Of a DNA stretch of 64,000 bases, positions 53,391 to 63,047 are shown piece after piece (the stretch's first letter is position 1; every line of letters starts with the position of its first letter). The notes beneath the pieces are model-generated. The model saw nothing but the letters and a program-made list of their open reading frames with translations, was not told the origin of the DNA and searched no databases. Source of the stretch: Caecitellus pseudoparvulus. Its lineage: Eukaryota > Bigyra: Bicosoecida. Both the position numbers and the translations under genes were made by a program. The DNA lies in assembly GCA_965644315.1 (NCBI GenBank), contig CBFFRQ010000066.1, positions 434,001 through 498,000 of the forward strand, written 5' to 3'.

Positions 53391-54202
53391 GGCGCCGCTG
53401 GAGGGCGCGCTAGGTGCGCGCGAGCAAGTCTGAGAGGCACCGATTTCCGCAGTGGCCAACTTGCTGGAGGCTTCAAGCGCCAGCAGGGGACAAGGGTGGA
53501 CCTGCAGGTGGAGAAGGTAAAGAACTGCACGGATAATTTTGCTGGAGTCTGCGAAGTTTGCCACTGCGCTTGTTCTGTGTGTGTGGTCTTGCTTCACAGG
53601 CTGGGGCCGAGTGCTGCCCAACACACGTTGGACAGGCACCCGCCACCGAGCGGCAATTTTCAAACACAGCACGCAGAACTAAAGTGCACAGCCCACAGCA
53701 CTGCGCGCCATCGCCTGTGCGTGGCTCTGCGACGAGAAGTGCCTGCACCCTCGTGGCGAGGCGGCGAAGTCCAGTCGGTTTTTGCTCGGCTGCCAACGTC
53801 GCCATGGCGTCCATGCGGCGCCCCGCAAGCAGTGCGTGCTGCGTTCCTGCGCGTGTGCTGTACATGGCCCGCTAGTGATGACATGCACTCTTCACTCTGT
53901 TGCTGCGTCGCAGGGGGCATGGGGGCAGCAGGCCCAGGCAGTTCGGCAGGTGAGCATGCAGTTTCCGCAGGGTTGCAAGCGGACGCCGACCTGGCACTGG
54001 TTGTGAACGCGGCACGGCCTTGCATTCCACACAGGTGCACGCCCTGGTTCTGGCAGGCTTGGAACCGGCCGCATGCGCACAGGCATGCAGGCTGGGGGCC
54101 CCGACGGTGAGGCTGGCCGCCTGCGCAGCGTAACGCCAAGGCCAGCCCGCCGTCCACACAAGCCACCGCCCACCGCGCTGCCGTCCTCTCGCAGCTGTGA
54201 AC
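53391..54202. other. Divergent interval between PIG-Y and IFT74
   Basis: About 810 nt. No gene supported; several shadow frames only. IFT74 may have a non-coding 5' exon, because CTCGCAG directly precedes its start. Confidence 0.35.
53443..53451 (+). promoter_or_regulatory. ATTTCCGCA element upstream of PIG-Y, reverse orientation
   Basis: Plus-strand ATTTCCGCA 53-61 nt upstream of the PIG-Y ATG (53390, minus strand), so inverted relative to that gene. It also lies in the divergent PIG-Y/IFT74 interval. Confidence 0.3.
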
Positions 54203-55999
54203 ATGTCAGGAGTGGGGCTGAACACACAAGTTGTCGTGTCTGCGCGCCCTGTGACGCAGCAGGGCATGGCAGGCATGCGCACGGCCACGGGGCGTGGTCG
54301 GCAGGTTCAGGACTCCTCGTACCACATGGCGCAGCTGCGCCGGCGCATCACTGAGATCTCTGCGGAAATCCGCCGCATGGGGGAAGAGTACACGCGCATG
54401 CAGAAAGACACTGCGACACACGCCACCCTGCAGCGCCGCTACGACGAGTGCATCAAGGAGGTGAGGCGCCTGCTGCGTTGGTGAGGCGCTCACCACCCCA
54501 CACCGCACACGCTGCTGCCTGCAGGTGAGGTCTCTGGAGGGGGAGCTGGCGGACTACAACCTGGCCATGGACAAGGCTCGCACCAGTGTGGACCCGGCAG
54601 AGGTGAGGCGGTACCAGGAGCAGCTGGCCAGCCACAACGCGGAGGCCTCCCGTGAAATCGACATGGTGTTTGTGGATCGGCAGGAGCGCGAGCAGGGCGT
54701 GCGGCGCCTGGAGGCGCAGATCGAGGAGCTGCAGAGCCTGGCCGAGAGCCGCCTGAGCTCCCTGCCTGCGGCCAAGCTAGCTGAGTACCGCAAGATCATG
54801 GCAGGCAGCCGCACCATGCACGAGCGCATCAGCGGCATGCAGGGGCAGTTGGAGCAACTGAACTCGGCCATCGCCTCGGCAGAGGCTCAGCTCTCCGCAG
54901 ACACACACCGAGAGGAGGCAGCCCTGCTGGAGCGCAAGCTGGAGCACCTGCGGCGTGACGAGGAGGAGCTAGCGGGGGAGCTGGACTCGGCCGCCCTGGA
55001 CCCGGGCGCGGCGCGGTCCAAGCTGCTGGGGAAGGTGAAGGCAGACAACGCGGCGATCCAGGAGATGGACAAGGAGCTGCGCACCAAGCGTGAGGCGTTG
55101 GCTCGGGCGCGGGCCACGGCCAAGGAGCTGCGCGAGGATGTGGAGCGGCGGTCGGTGGACGGCGGGGAGGGGCAGAAGTATGAGGCGCTGTTTGCAAAGG
55201 ACCAGCAGATGACGCAGTTCATCGACTCCTTCCCCGCCGCCAAGGCCAAGGAGGAGGCCGCCCACGCGCAAGCCCAGGACACCATCGTGGCCCTCCTGGA
55301 GCACATCTCGGGGGAGGTAGAGCGGGAGCAGGCCCTGCCTTCCCTGGAGCAGGCCGAGGCGCTGAAGGGCGAGCTGAAAGACAAGGAGACGGAGCTGGCC
55401 CGCAGCAAGGCGACGAAGGAGCGCCTGCGCGGGGAGCTCACCGCGCGGCAGGGCGAGCTGAAGCGCCTGGAGACGCTGGGCTCCAAGATCGCCAGCGAGG
55501 TGTCCAGCCTGCAAGCCAACATCACCCGCATGCGGGGGGAGATGCCCAAGCTGGAGGACATCCCCGCCCTGCAGGCTGAGGCAGACGCCGCCTCTGATGC
55601 GTTGCAGGGCCAGCTGATGCGTTTCACTGAGCGCGCCGACAGCCTGCGGCACGTCGTGGCGGACGTGCGGCGGCGGGAGGAGTCCCTGGCCAGCCAGCTG
55701 GCGCACGACCCCACGGCGCAGTCCTTGCAGGCTTTGGAGTCCCGCATGAAGCACTACGAGCAGAGCATCTTCGCGATGCGGGAGTGTGCGTGATCACACG
55801 CGCGAGCGCGCAGTGCCCCAGCGCCCCCACGTGTGCCCCCCCTCCTCCCCCCCCTTTCACAGACATCGGCTCCCAAGGCAGGGATGCGGACTTCACAGGC
55901 GTGCGTGATGAAGTGCTGGGACTGGGGCACCGCCTGAACCAGCTGGTGACGGAGGTGCAGACGACGACCGGCCCAGCGCTGGGGGCGGCGCCCTACTGA
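54203..55999 (+). CDS. IFT74: Intraflagellar transport protein IFT74
   Basis: Three exons: 54203-54460, 54525-55785 and 55863-55999, 551 residues (human 600, Chlamydomonas 641). The basic N-terminal region (GVGLNTQVVVSARPVTQQG, GMRTATGRGRQVQDSSY) binds tubulin with IFT81 in other species; the rest is coiled coil starting LRRRITEISAEIRRMGEEY. SLEGELADYNLAMDKART is the diagnostic IFT74 block, and the end GLGHRLNQLVTEVQ is also typical. IFT74 heterodimerises with IFT81 to form the IFT-B core that carries tubulin into the growing cilium. The first intron is 64 nt (donor GTGAGGC) and the second starts GTGCGTGATC. ATG 54203 is the first Met of the basic region. Third independent cilium gene in the window. 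Confidence 0.9.
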
Positions 56000-56101
56000 G
56001 GCGAGGCGTGCCGCCACCGCCCTCACGGGGCCCTAGCAATGCACAGCGGGTGGAAACGCAGCACGCATGCATTGGAGGTGGCGCGGGGAAGGGGGTGCAC
56101 A

Positions 56102-57155
56102 TCACTTGACCTTCTTGCGCCAGAGCTTGATCTCGTGCTGCTTGAAGTACCGCCGGTCCTTGTCGTCCACCAACACCAAGTTCAGGAAGTACCGGACGCT
56201 GTACCGGTTGTACACACTGGCGTAGGTGGGCGTCAAGTCGAAGCCTGAGAGGTACAGGCGCACCGGGATGACTTCCCCCCGCACTGGCGCGCCGTCCATG
56301 ACTTCAAACTTCGTGAGGGTGTCGCTTTCGTTGTACACGTGGGAGGCCGTGCCGGCCTTCTCCCGGCGGATGATGGTCACCTCCATGTGCTTGATCTTGA
56401 TGCGCACGAGGAGGAAGTTGATGCGCCCCGTCACGACGTCGGAGAGGTGGTACGCCTCCCGGTCGTACGTGAACTCGATGTGCAGGCAGTCCTCAATGCC
56501 CACCTCCATGTTGATGGGGGGGTTCTCCGCAGGCTCCACTGCCAGGCACTGCACCAGCACCTCCTGCTCCTTGGACAGCGTGGACACGCCCCGCTGCACG
56601 GCGGCCGTCACAAAGTACCGTGTGCGGACGTTGATGCCGTTGTATGACTCGTGGGCGCGGCTGCCTGCGGGGATGGAGAAGGTGTACTTCTGCACCCCTG
56701 TCAAGGTCCCAGCCGGCTCCAGGGAGATGACATCGTGGCAGAACTCCTGCGGGTTGCCCCGATCGTAGTACAGGTCTGCGGGGCGGGCAGCGAGTGCAGT
56801 GCAAGGCCACGCCAGCGCCAGGTCTCCGCCACGCCAACCCACCAATGACCCCCCGCAAGGACACCACGACGCCTTGGTGCTCCAGGGACCGCCCAGCTGG
56901 CACGTGCACCTCTACGGTGCCTGTGATGTCTTCGCTTGCTTCGTAGACGGGGCAGGGGACAGGGTCAGAGCCCTCGCCGTAGTCAATGTACTTGGGCTTG
57001 CGGCCCTCGATGGGGTTCAGCTCCAAGCTCACGTGGGCAGCTGGCCCGCCAAAGAGCCACGACTGCGCAGAGGCAGCACATGGTAGGTGAGTGTAAGGCG
57101 TGGGGGCGGGCCGTGTGTGCGGGGAGCGTGTGTGGCGGGGCTGGCGTCTCACCAT
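56102..57155 (-). CDS. VPS26: Retromer subunit VPS26
   Basis: Three exons, 57155-57153 (ATG only), 57062-56843 and 56775-56102, 298 residues (human 327). Family text: SLEHQGVVVSLRGVI, DLYYDRGN, SYNGINVRTRYFVT, YHLSDVVTGRINFLLVRIKI, KHMEVTIIRRE, PVRLYLSGFDLTPTY, NRYSVRYFLNLVLVDDKDRR and YFKQHEIKLWRKK. VPS26 is the arrestin-fold subunit that joins VPS35 and sorting nexin in retrieval of cargo from endosomes to the Golgi or plasma membrane. No deletion of catalytic interest; the short N-terminus (SWLFGGP) is a little divergent. An intron directly follows the start codon (GTGAGACG). It converges on IFT74 with 102 nt between ends. Confidence 0.92.
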
Positions 57156-57175
57156 GGTGCAGGAGGTAGCAGGCC

Positions 57176-57184
57176 AATTTCCGC
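57176..57184 (+). promoter_or_regulatory. AATTTCCGC element upstream of VPS26, reverse orientation
   Basis: Plus-strand AATTTCCGC lies 21-29 nt upstream of the VPS26 ATG (57155, minus strand), inverted relative to it. One of the recurring copies. Confidence 0.3.
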
Positions 57185-57356
57185 CAGCACCCTGGGGTGG
57201 AGCAGGTGGCTTGGGAAGGCCCTGGGAGGGGGGAGCTTTGGCGCAAAGAAAAGCCGTGCAGGGACCATCAGCACACAGCCAGTGCTCAGTGCGGAGGCTG
57301 TGACTGGAGTTTGGTGTATTGGGTCAGCACGCATGATGGAGTGGAAAAGGCAGCGA

Positions 57357-59203
57357 CTAGACGGCAGGCGCTGAAACTGCGGGCGCTGGGATAGGAACAA
57401 CAGGCAACGACGCGTCGGCAGGCTCAGGTTTCCCGTCAGCACCCTGCCCGGGTGCGGCATCGGCCCCTCGCGGGCGCTTGGAGGAGGGCGGCAGCTCCCA
57501 GGCCTGAGGCCCCGAAGCGTGAGACATGGCGGCAGTTGCTGCCTGGGCTGGCTCCCGCTGCCGCACGTGGCCGCCCAGGCTGTCCACGTGGCGTGGCGTG
57601 GTGGTGTTGCTGGGCACATCATGAGGCGAAGAGCCAGGCGTCCCCCCCTGCGCCGCCCCCCAGTGTGGTTTCGCCGCCATGCCCTGGCTGGCACCTGGCA
57701 CGACGAGGGGCGGCGGCACCCATGGCGCTGGTCCTTGGCTGCCAGGTGCAGACTTGCCTGCGGAGGTGGACGGCGCTGCACCGCCGCCTGCAAAGGGCAG
57801 GTGCACATTGGGGAGGGGTGGCGCCACTCCCCCTCCTCCGTGCAGTGGCGCTAAGTGCACGGCATGGGTGTGGGGCGCGGCCCCCTGCACGTGTCCCGGG
57901 GCAGGAGGCGGTGCAGAGTACATGGACACGCCCGGCGCACCAAAGGACACCTGGGATGTCGGCGCCCACGTATCCAAGCGCCCAGTGACAGAGTGCCCCC
58001 CCGCTGTGTGCCAGGTGGGCATCATCTGGGGCTGCATGGCGTGTGCCGCTGCGGCTGCGCCCACGGTGTCACCGCCCACCTGCCCAGCGAAGGCGTTGTG
58101 CCCCACCTGGCCATGGGGAGCGGAGGAGTTGGAGCGGACACTGCCCCCCATCCACCCTGCGGGGGGGGCATCCCTGAACGTGGACCCCGTGTGCTGCAGG
58201 GTGGGCGCCAGCTGCTCCGAAGACCCGGACGTATTCTTCTGAGCGGGTGCGCTGTGGCCCAGACCGGAGTAGGCCATGGTCACCCCTCCATCCTGCTGAG
58301 GGTATGTGGGCGCCTCCCCCCTGTGCATGCCGGCTGCCAGCGCTTGCAACGCCGAGTGCTGCATGGCCAAGCCTTGCCCTGACGCTTGCCTCTGAGACGG
58401 AAGGGCGGTGAGGCTGGTGGAGAGCGCGTGCTGACACGGCAGCGAGGGAGACGGCACGCACAATGTCCACAGGGGCTGGTCCTTGGTGGGGGTGGGGCGG
58501 CATGTACCCGTGCGGGTGTGCGGGCTGTGGATGTGCGGGGCCGTGGTATTGGCCCGCCACCATCATGCCAGGCGGCACCTCGTGCATCTGCGAGGGGAGC
58601 AGCAAGCGCAAGGTGGCGCAAGCAGGCTTACAGGCGTGTTGTGGAGAGCTCAAATCTCCCCCCTGCGCCCACGTGCTTGGCGCTGTCGAGCGGTTGGCCC
58701 AGCGTCATGCGGCTTAATGAGGTCGTGTCACACCAGCAAGCAGAAATCCCGCAGTGCATCAGTTACCCCTACCCCTGCCCATGCCAGCCCCGACACGCAC
58801 CCGCGGAGGTCCCTGAGCGGCCAGCTTCTTGCGAAGAAGAGCGATGCACTCCTGTGGGTGGCAAGGCGCGACACGTGGTTGGGGTGCCTGGGCGCAGCAG
58901 TGAACATGGCCACGCCTCGTGAGGCTGCTGGGAAGCGTGGCACGCACCATGGCCGCCAACAAGATGTCCCCCCGCGTCATGCTGGCGATCTCCTCTGGCG
59001 TCTTGTTGTTGGTGTACACCGTCGTGGCCAAGTCTTGCATGAGCTGCCTCATGCGCTGCAAGGAGGGCGGACGTGCGTGAGTTGCGCCGCCGACAGCCAG
59101 GCGCCGCGCCAGGCACACGCACATCTCTGTGGGCCTTTTCAATCTGACGGTGCTTGTCTCGAGCCCCCGTGGAGGTCTTGCGCTTGCTCTGCCCCCCCGA
59201 CAT
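57357..59203 (-). CDS. bHLH putative transcription factor with long low-complexity tail
   Basis: Five exons, 59203-59123, 59055-58948, 58851-58801, 58587-58462 and 58391-57357, 466 residues. The N-terminal bHLH is assembled from exons 1-3: basic region ARDKHRQIEKAHRDRMRQL with His and Glu at DNA-contact positions, helix 1 MRQLMQDLATTVYTNN, then loop and helix 2 MTRGDILLAAMECIALLRKK. HxxxExxxRD-R spacing is the E-box-binding pattern. The tail of ~380 residues is Gly/Ala/Pro/His-rich (YHGPAHPQPAHPHGYMPPHP) with a likely nuclear signal SSKRPRGAD. All four introns start GTGCGTG. The 213-nt third intron is the longest here outside the kinase. ATG 59203 is the Met just before the basic region. Confidence 0.78.
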
Positions 59204-59580
59204 CGCCTTGCCTTGTGGAGCAGCCGCCGGCCGGCACCTTGCGCCTGATTGTGCAGGTGCTGCAGTGGCTCGACACACTGAGCCTCGACGCACGAAGCCG
59301 CGCCACCGCTGGGACTTGCAAAGCAGCCAGCGTCAAGGGGCGAAGGAGGCCCAGACAATGTGCCCTCCTTGCCGCGGTTGACTGGCCACGCGCGTGCATT
59401 GTGCTCGGCGGCGACGCCTGCCCGGCGGCGTGACTGCGCGGGCGGCGGGAAGGCGCCAGCTCAAACTGTCCCCCCGCCCACTGCTCTCAAGCGCGCGCGC
59501 AGCCATTCAATGCTCGCACTGACTCACACCGTCAACCCCAGGCGCAGCCCCCTTCACTGCTCAAGGCCGCCGGCTCCGCA
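59204..59580. other. Gap between bHLH and SNM1 genes
   Basis: About 377 nt with no supported gene. Presumably the bHLH promoter and the SNM1 3' end. Confidence 0.3.
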
Positions 59581-61763
59581 TCAGCCAACGGCGCCCTGTG
59601 CGCTGGCCCCTGTCAATGCCTGGACCAACTCGCGCGCTTGGTCAGCGTTTCGAGCATTCACCGTTGGCACCACGCGCCTGGCTCCCAGCCACTTCACCGC
59701 CTCCCTCAGCTCCCTGAAACTCGAATGCTCGCTGTACGGCACGCCATACAGCGTCACGCCACCCCTGAACTCATGGGCAGCCTGCACTGTGCGCGGTTGG
59801 CTGCCGCCGCGCCGGCTTCGTGACTTGTCACCCGCCAAGACACGAGCTGGGCGGGAAGTGCCGCCTGTGCCAGGGGCACCTGGAGGCACCTGCGTCGGCG
59901 GTGTGGCCTCATCAGCCTCCCTCTGGGTGTCTTGGGTCGTGGGGATGCCCAGCTGGGTCACCTGCGTTCCACCACTCGCCTGCCCAGCGGCTACAGCTGG
60001 CCCGAGGAACCAGGCTGGGTGACGGGCCCGTGCGCCGCCGCCCCTCTGCGCTGCCGTCACACGCACGCCCCCGCTCGCGAAGCCCGTTGGGAGGAGCACT
60101 GTTGCAGCTTTGCGCTGCTCTGCCACTCCTCGCAGCATACTGCGTGCGCCCGGCACTGCGCCAGGTGACGGCGGCGTGCCTGCCGCAACGTGGGCAAGGA
60201 GGCCCGGTGACTTGGCAGCGCTGCTCAACTCACGGGAGAGCAGTGACAGCGTGCCTTGTGAGAGCGTCGGCTCATCCTGGCCACAACCCAGGGCGGCCAT
60301 GACGTCGGCTTCGTCGGAGCAGGAAGCTACCTGCCCCCCTGAGCCCTGCGTGAAGGTCCACCCAGTGGGCTTCCAAGCCATCACAGAGTGGAATCTGTCA
60401 AAAACCGACACCCTGCCTGCTCGCCCGTCTGTCTCCGTCAGCAGGCCCAGGGACAGCGCCACCTCCTCTTCGCCTTCGACAGGCTCCTGTGCACTTGCCT
60501 CTGTGCCCTTCAGGACGGCACGGTTTGCGCGGAGGAAGCGGGAGTTGCGCCCGGTGCCAAGGCGTGGCTGCTTGGCCGCCGAGGCTGCTGCCTCTTTCAG
60601 CGTAGCCAGGCGTTGGGCGAGCTTGTCAATGGCCAGGTCGCCCATGCCAACCACATGAATCCTGCAATGGGCGCACGGGGTGTTCTGTGGGTGCCAGCGC
60701 TGCTCGCTCAGGCCGCTGCCACGCACCTGGCTTGACTCTCAACTGTGGTGAGGCGAGCCAGGTGACGCTTGGACAGCCCGCAGCGCTGCAGCACACGCCA
60801 CTTGGACGGGCTGACGAACACACGCTCGTCCAGTGCATCGGCGACAGCAAGGAAAAGGCGCTCCTTCCCAATGGTGTAGGTGCCAAACATGAACAGCACC
60901 GCTGGGTCGTGGGCCATGCGCTTGCACTCCCGCACAACCGCTGCAACCACTGCCTCCTGCGCGGGGAAAATGTACTTCGCATCTGCATACGTCGTGTCCA
61001 GATACAGCGCATCCAGGGGACGCCCCCCTGCGCCCACCGCGTTGGCGCGCAGCGGCGCGTGCCACTTCATCTTGGGGTGCCAGCGAAAGTCACCCACGTG
61101 CAAGTACACCTGCTGCGCCGGCGTGGTGATGAGCCACATGGCAGCACCAGGGCAGTGGTTCGCGTCTAGCAACACCACCGTGCACCCCAGCACCTGCACG
61201 GGTTCGTTCATGGGCACCTCCCGGATACGGGAGGCGGGGACACGCAGCTGTTGCTGCACGAGTGCCGCCGTGACTGGGTTGCAGTACACGGTGCCCCCAT
61301 CCCACGCACTGGTCAGGCCCCCGTAGTGATCCGAGTGGAAATGCGTCAAGATGTACGCGCTGGCCCGCCCATCCTGCCAGGCGTAGTGGAAGCCATCCAC
61401 AATGAAGGGTGTCCCCGGCACTCGCTTGTGGGGGGGCGGCTCCCGACGCGGGCCTGATGGAGCAGCAAAGAACCGCCCTCGCTTGCTGGGCTGACCCCGC
61501 CCACGGCCAAACGGGCGCTTGACACCACGTGCCCCTGCGCGCCCGCTGCCATGTGCTTTCGGGGCCATGAGCGCCGCGAAGGCATTTGGCTTGCTTGAGC
61601 CAGACGGCGGCAGAGCAGGAGGCACCGTGTCTGCAGCGCCCTGCGGACTGGTAGGGGAGGGCGAGTCCACCAAGTCCACGACAACATTGCTGTTGCTCCT
61701 TCGGTTGTCATCTGCCGCGGGGTTAGGCTGCCCGGTGACTGCCCGCCACAGTCTAGGCAGCAT
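59581..61763 (-). CDS. SNM1/PSO2 family DNA cross-link repair nuclease
   Basis: Two exons, 61763-60727 and 60661-59581, 705 residues. The metallo-beta-lactamase/beta-CASP fold is complete: HFHSDHYGGL (motif 2, HxHxDH), LDANHCPGA (motif 3), HVGDFRW (motif 4), YLDTTYADAKYIFP (beta-CASP motif A region), and YGVPYSEHSSFRELREAVKW with IIPTV-like VVPTVN at the end (motif C region). This matches SNM1A/DCLRE1A and yeast Pso2, 5'-exonucleases that repair interstrand cross-links. The N-terminal ~115 residues are disordered with a basic patch (RPFGRGRGQPSKRGRFF); no UBZ finger is present. Residues 370-640 contain long Ser/Gly/Thr insertions between beta-CASP motifs. Donor GTGCGTGGC. CAATTTCCGCAG lies 18 nt upstream of the ATG. 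Confidence 0.85.
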
Positions 61764-61781
61764 GCCTCGCGTGCGTGGTGC

Positions 61782-61791
61782 TGCGGAAATT
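61782..61791 (-). promoter_or_regulatory. AATTTCCGCA element upstream of SNM1 start
   Basis: Minus-strand AATTTCCGCA ends 18 nt before the SNM1 ATG at 61763, same orientation as the gene. Function inferred. Confidence 0.4.
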
Positions 61792-62050
61792 GCCCCACAC
61801 CTCCTCGCACTGTGGAGCTCCAAACACGATCAGCTGGGCGAGGCGGGCGCCCGGTGCATTTTGCGGCATCTGTGCAACTGGTAGCAGGACCGTTGAGCTC
61901 ATTTTGGCTTGGCATTTGTGGGCTCTGGACCATTGCTCCCTGTCCGTGGCTGCGTGCCACGCTGCAGAGCCTCATGGCCAGGGGAACTGCTGGCATCAAG
62001 TCTCTCCCAGCCACTGCAAGGGCCACCTGCTTTCGACGCGGGCCTCCTGC

Positions 62051-62344
62051 CTACACAGACACATACCACCGGCCCTTGTTGCGGCGCTGGTTCAGCACTC
62101 GGCGGCCTCCTTTCGTGTTCAGGCGCTTCAAGAAGCCGTGAGTGCGCTGCCGCTTGACATTGCTGGGCTGGTATTGCCGCTTCACAGCTTGCATGCCCTC
62201 GTCGTCTCCTGCGGCACAAGGGGCAAGCGTTGCCCGCGGAAAGGCGAGCTGACGCCAGTGTCGCTGCGCACTCACCCTGCTCAGCCCAAGACGGGAGCTC
62301 CAGGAACGAGCCGTTGGGCAGCTGGGGAGGAAACTCCGGTGCAT
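62051..62344 (-). CDS. mrpl34: Mitochondrial ribosomal protein bL34
   Basis: Intronless, 97 residues from ATG 62344. The C-terminal 44 residues are bL34: [20 protein letters not shown], then [20 protein letters not shown]. Bacterial L34 is about 45 residues, so the first ~50 are an organelle targeting extension; its composition ([20 protein letters not shown], Arg/Ser-rich, without acidic residues until near the end) favours mitochondria over plastids. bL34 sits at the large-subunit peptidyl-transferase core region. A GT...CGCAG pair inside the extension could mark an intron, but the uninterrupted frame needs none. ATTTCCGCA lies 93-101 nt upstream of the ATG, in reverse orientation. Confidence 0.87.
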   Translation of the reverse strand: MHRSFLPSCPTARSWSSRLGLSRVSAQRHWRQLAFPRATLAPCAAGDDEGMQAVKRQYQPSNVKRQRTHGFLKRLNTKGGRRVLNQRRNKGRWYVSV

Positions 62345-63047
62345 GGCTAGATGGGAGATCTGACCCCGTTGTATGGGGTGTCAGGCACTGGAAAGTGGGT
62401 GCTGGGATGCCTGCAGCGTGGAGTGGGTGGCGAGCTATTTCCGCATCACTGCCAACGCTGCCCCTGACGCTCTCCCGCACGCACCGAGGTCTGCAGCTGC
62501 CCACAACGCGCGATGACCAGTCAGAGTAGTTCGCAGAACCCCCCGGGTTGCACACACTACTGCAGCAGCCATGACACCGGGGGTAGATGGTGGGGTTGGC
62601 AAATCGGCACGAACGCTGACTTCGTGCTGGAGCTGGTCAGTGCTGGGTGTGTGGCGAGGACAATGAAGCAGCCAGAGGCTGATGCAGGGTTGCTAGGGAT
62701 GCTGATTTGCCATGCGCCTGCAAGTGTGCCAGGGCTCGGTGGAACCTGGTGGTCCCACGCAGCGCGGTGCAAGCATGCCTTGGCACCCCTTGCAGCGAGA
62801 CACCGGCCCTGCGACGATTCGCGGGGAGAGGGAGGCGGCCGAACCTCAGCACTCGTGTAGTTGACTCGCTCTGGCCTTCTCCGATGAGCAGCGTGCTGCA
62901 GGCCGCTGTCCCTGCGCCAGCAACGGAGCTCGTCGCTCAGCGCCAAATCCCCGTTCAACACAACCACTCCATGCCCCACCTGCACGGCTGCTGGACGCCA
63001 CTGCGTGTGCCACTCCCTCCACTTTGCCCTGCACCCCGTGCACAACC
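62345..63047. other. Gap between bL34 and deoxynucleoside kinase genes
   Basis: About 700 nt. Contains ATTTCCGCA at 62437-62445. Open frames on both strands overlap here but none shows a family motif or splice support. Confidence 0.35.

Noticed and set aside
53473-54166. Minus-strand open frames upstream of PIG-Y, considered as a PREY partner
   Set aside because: No Trm112/PREY zinc-binding pattern; composition looks non-coding.
62205-62283. Possible intron in the bL34m presequence (GTGAGT...CCGCAG)
   Set aside because: Removing it breaks the frame to the L34 domain; reading through gives a sensible presequence.
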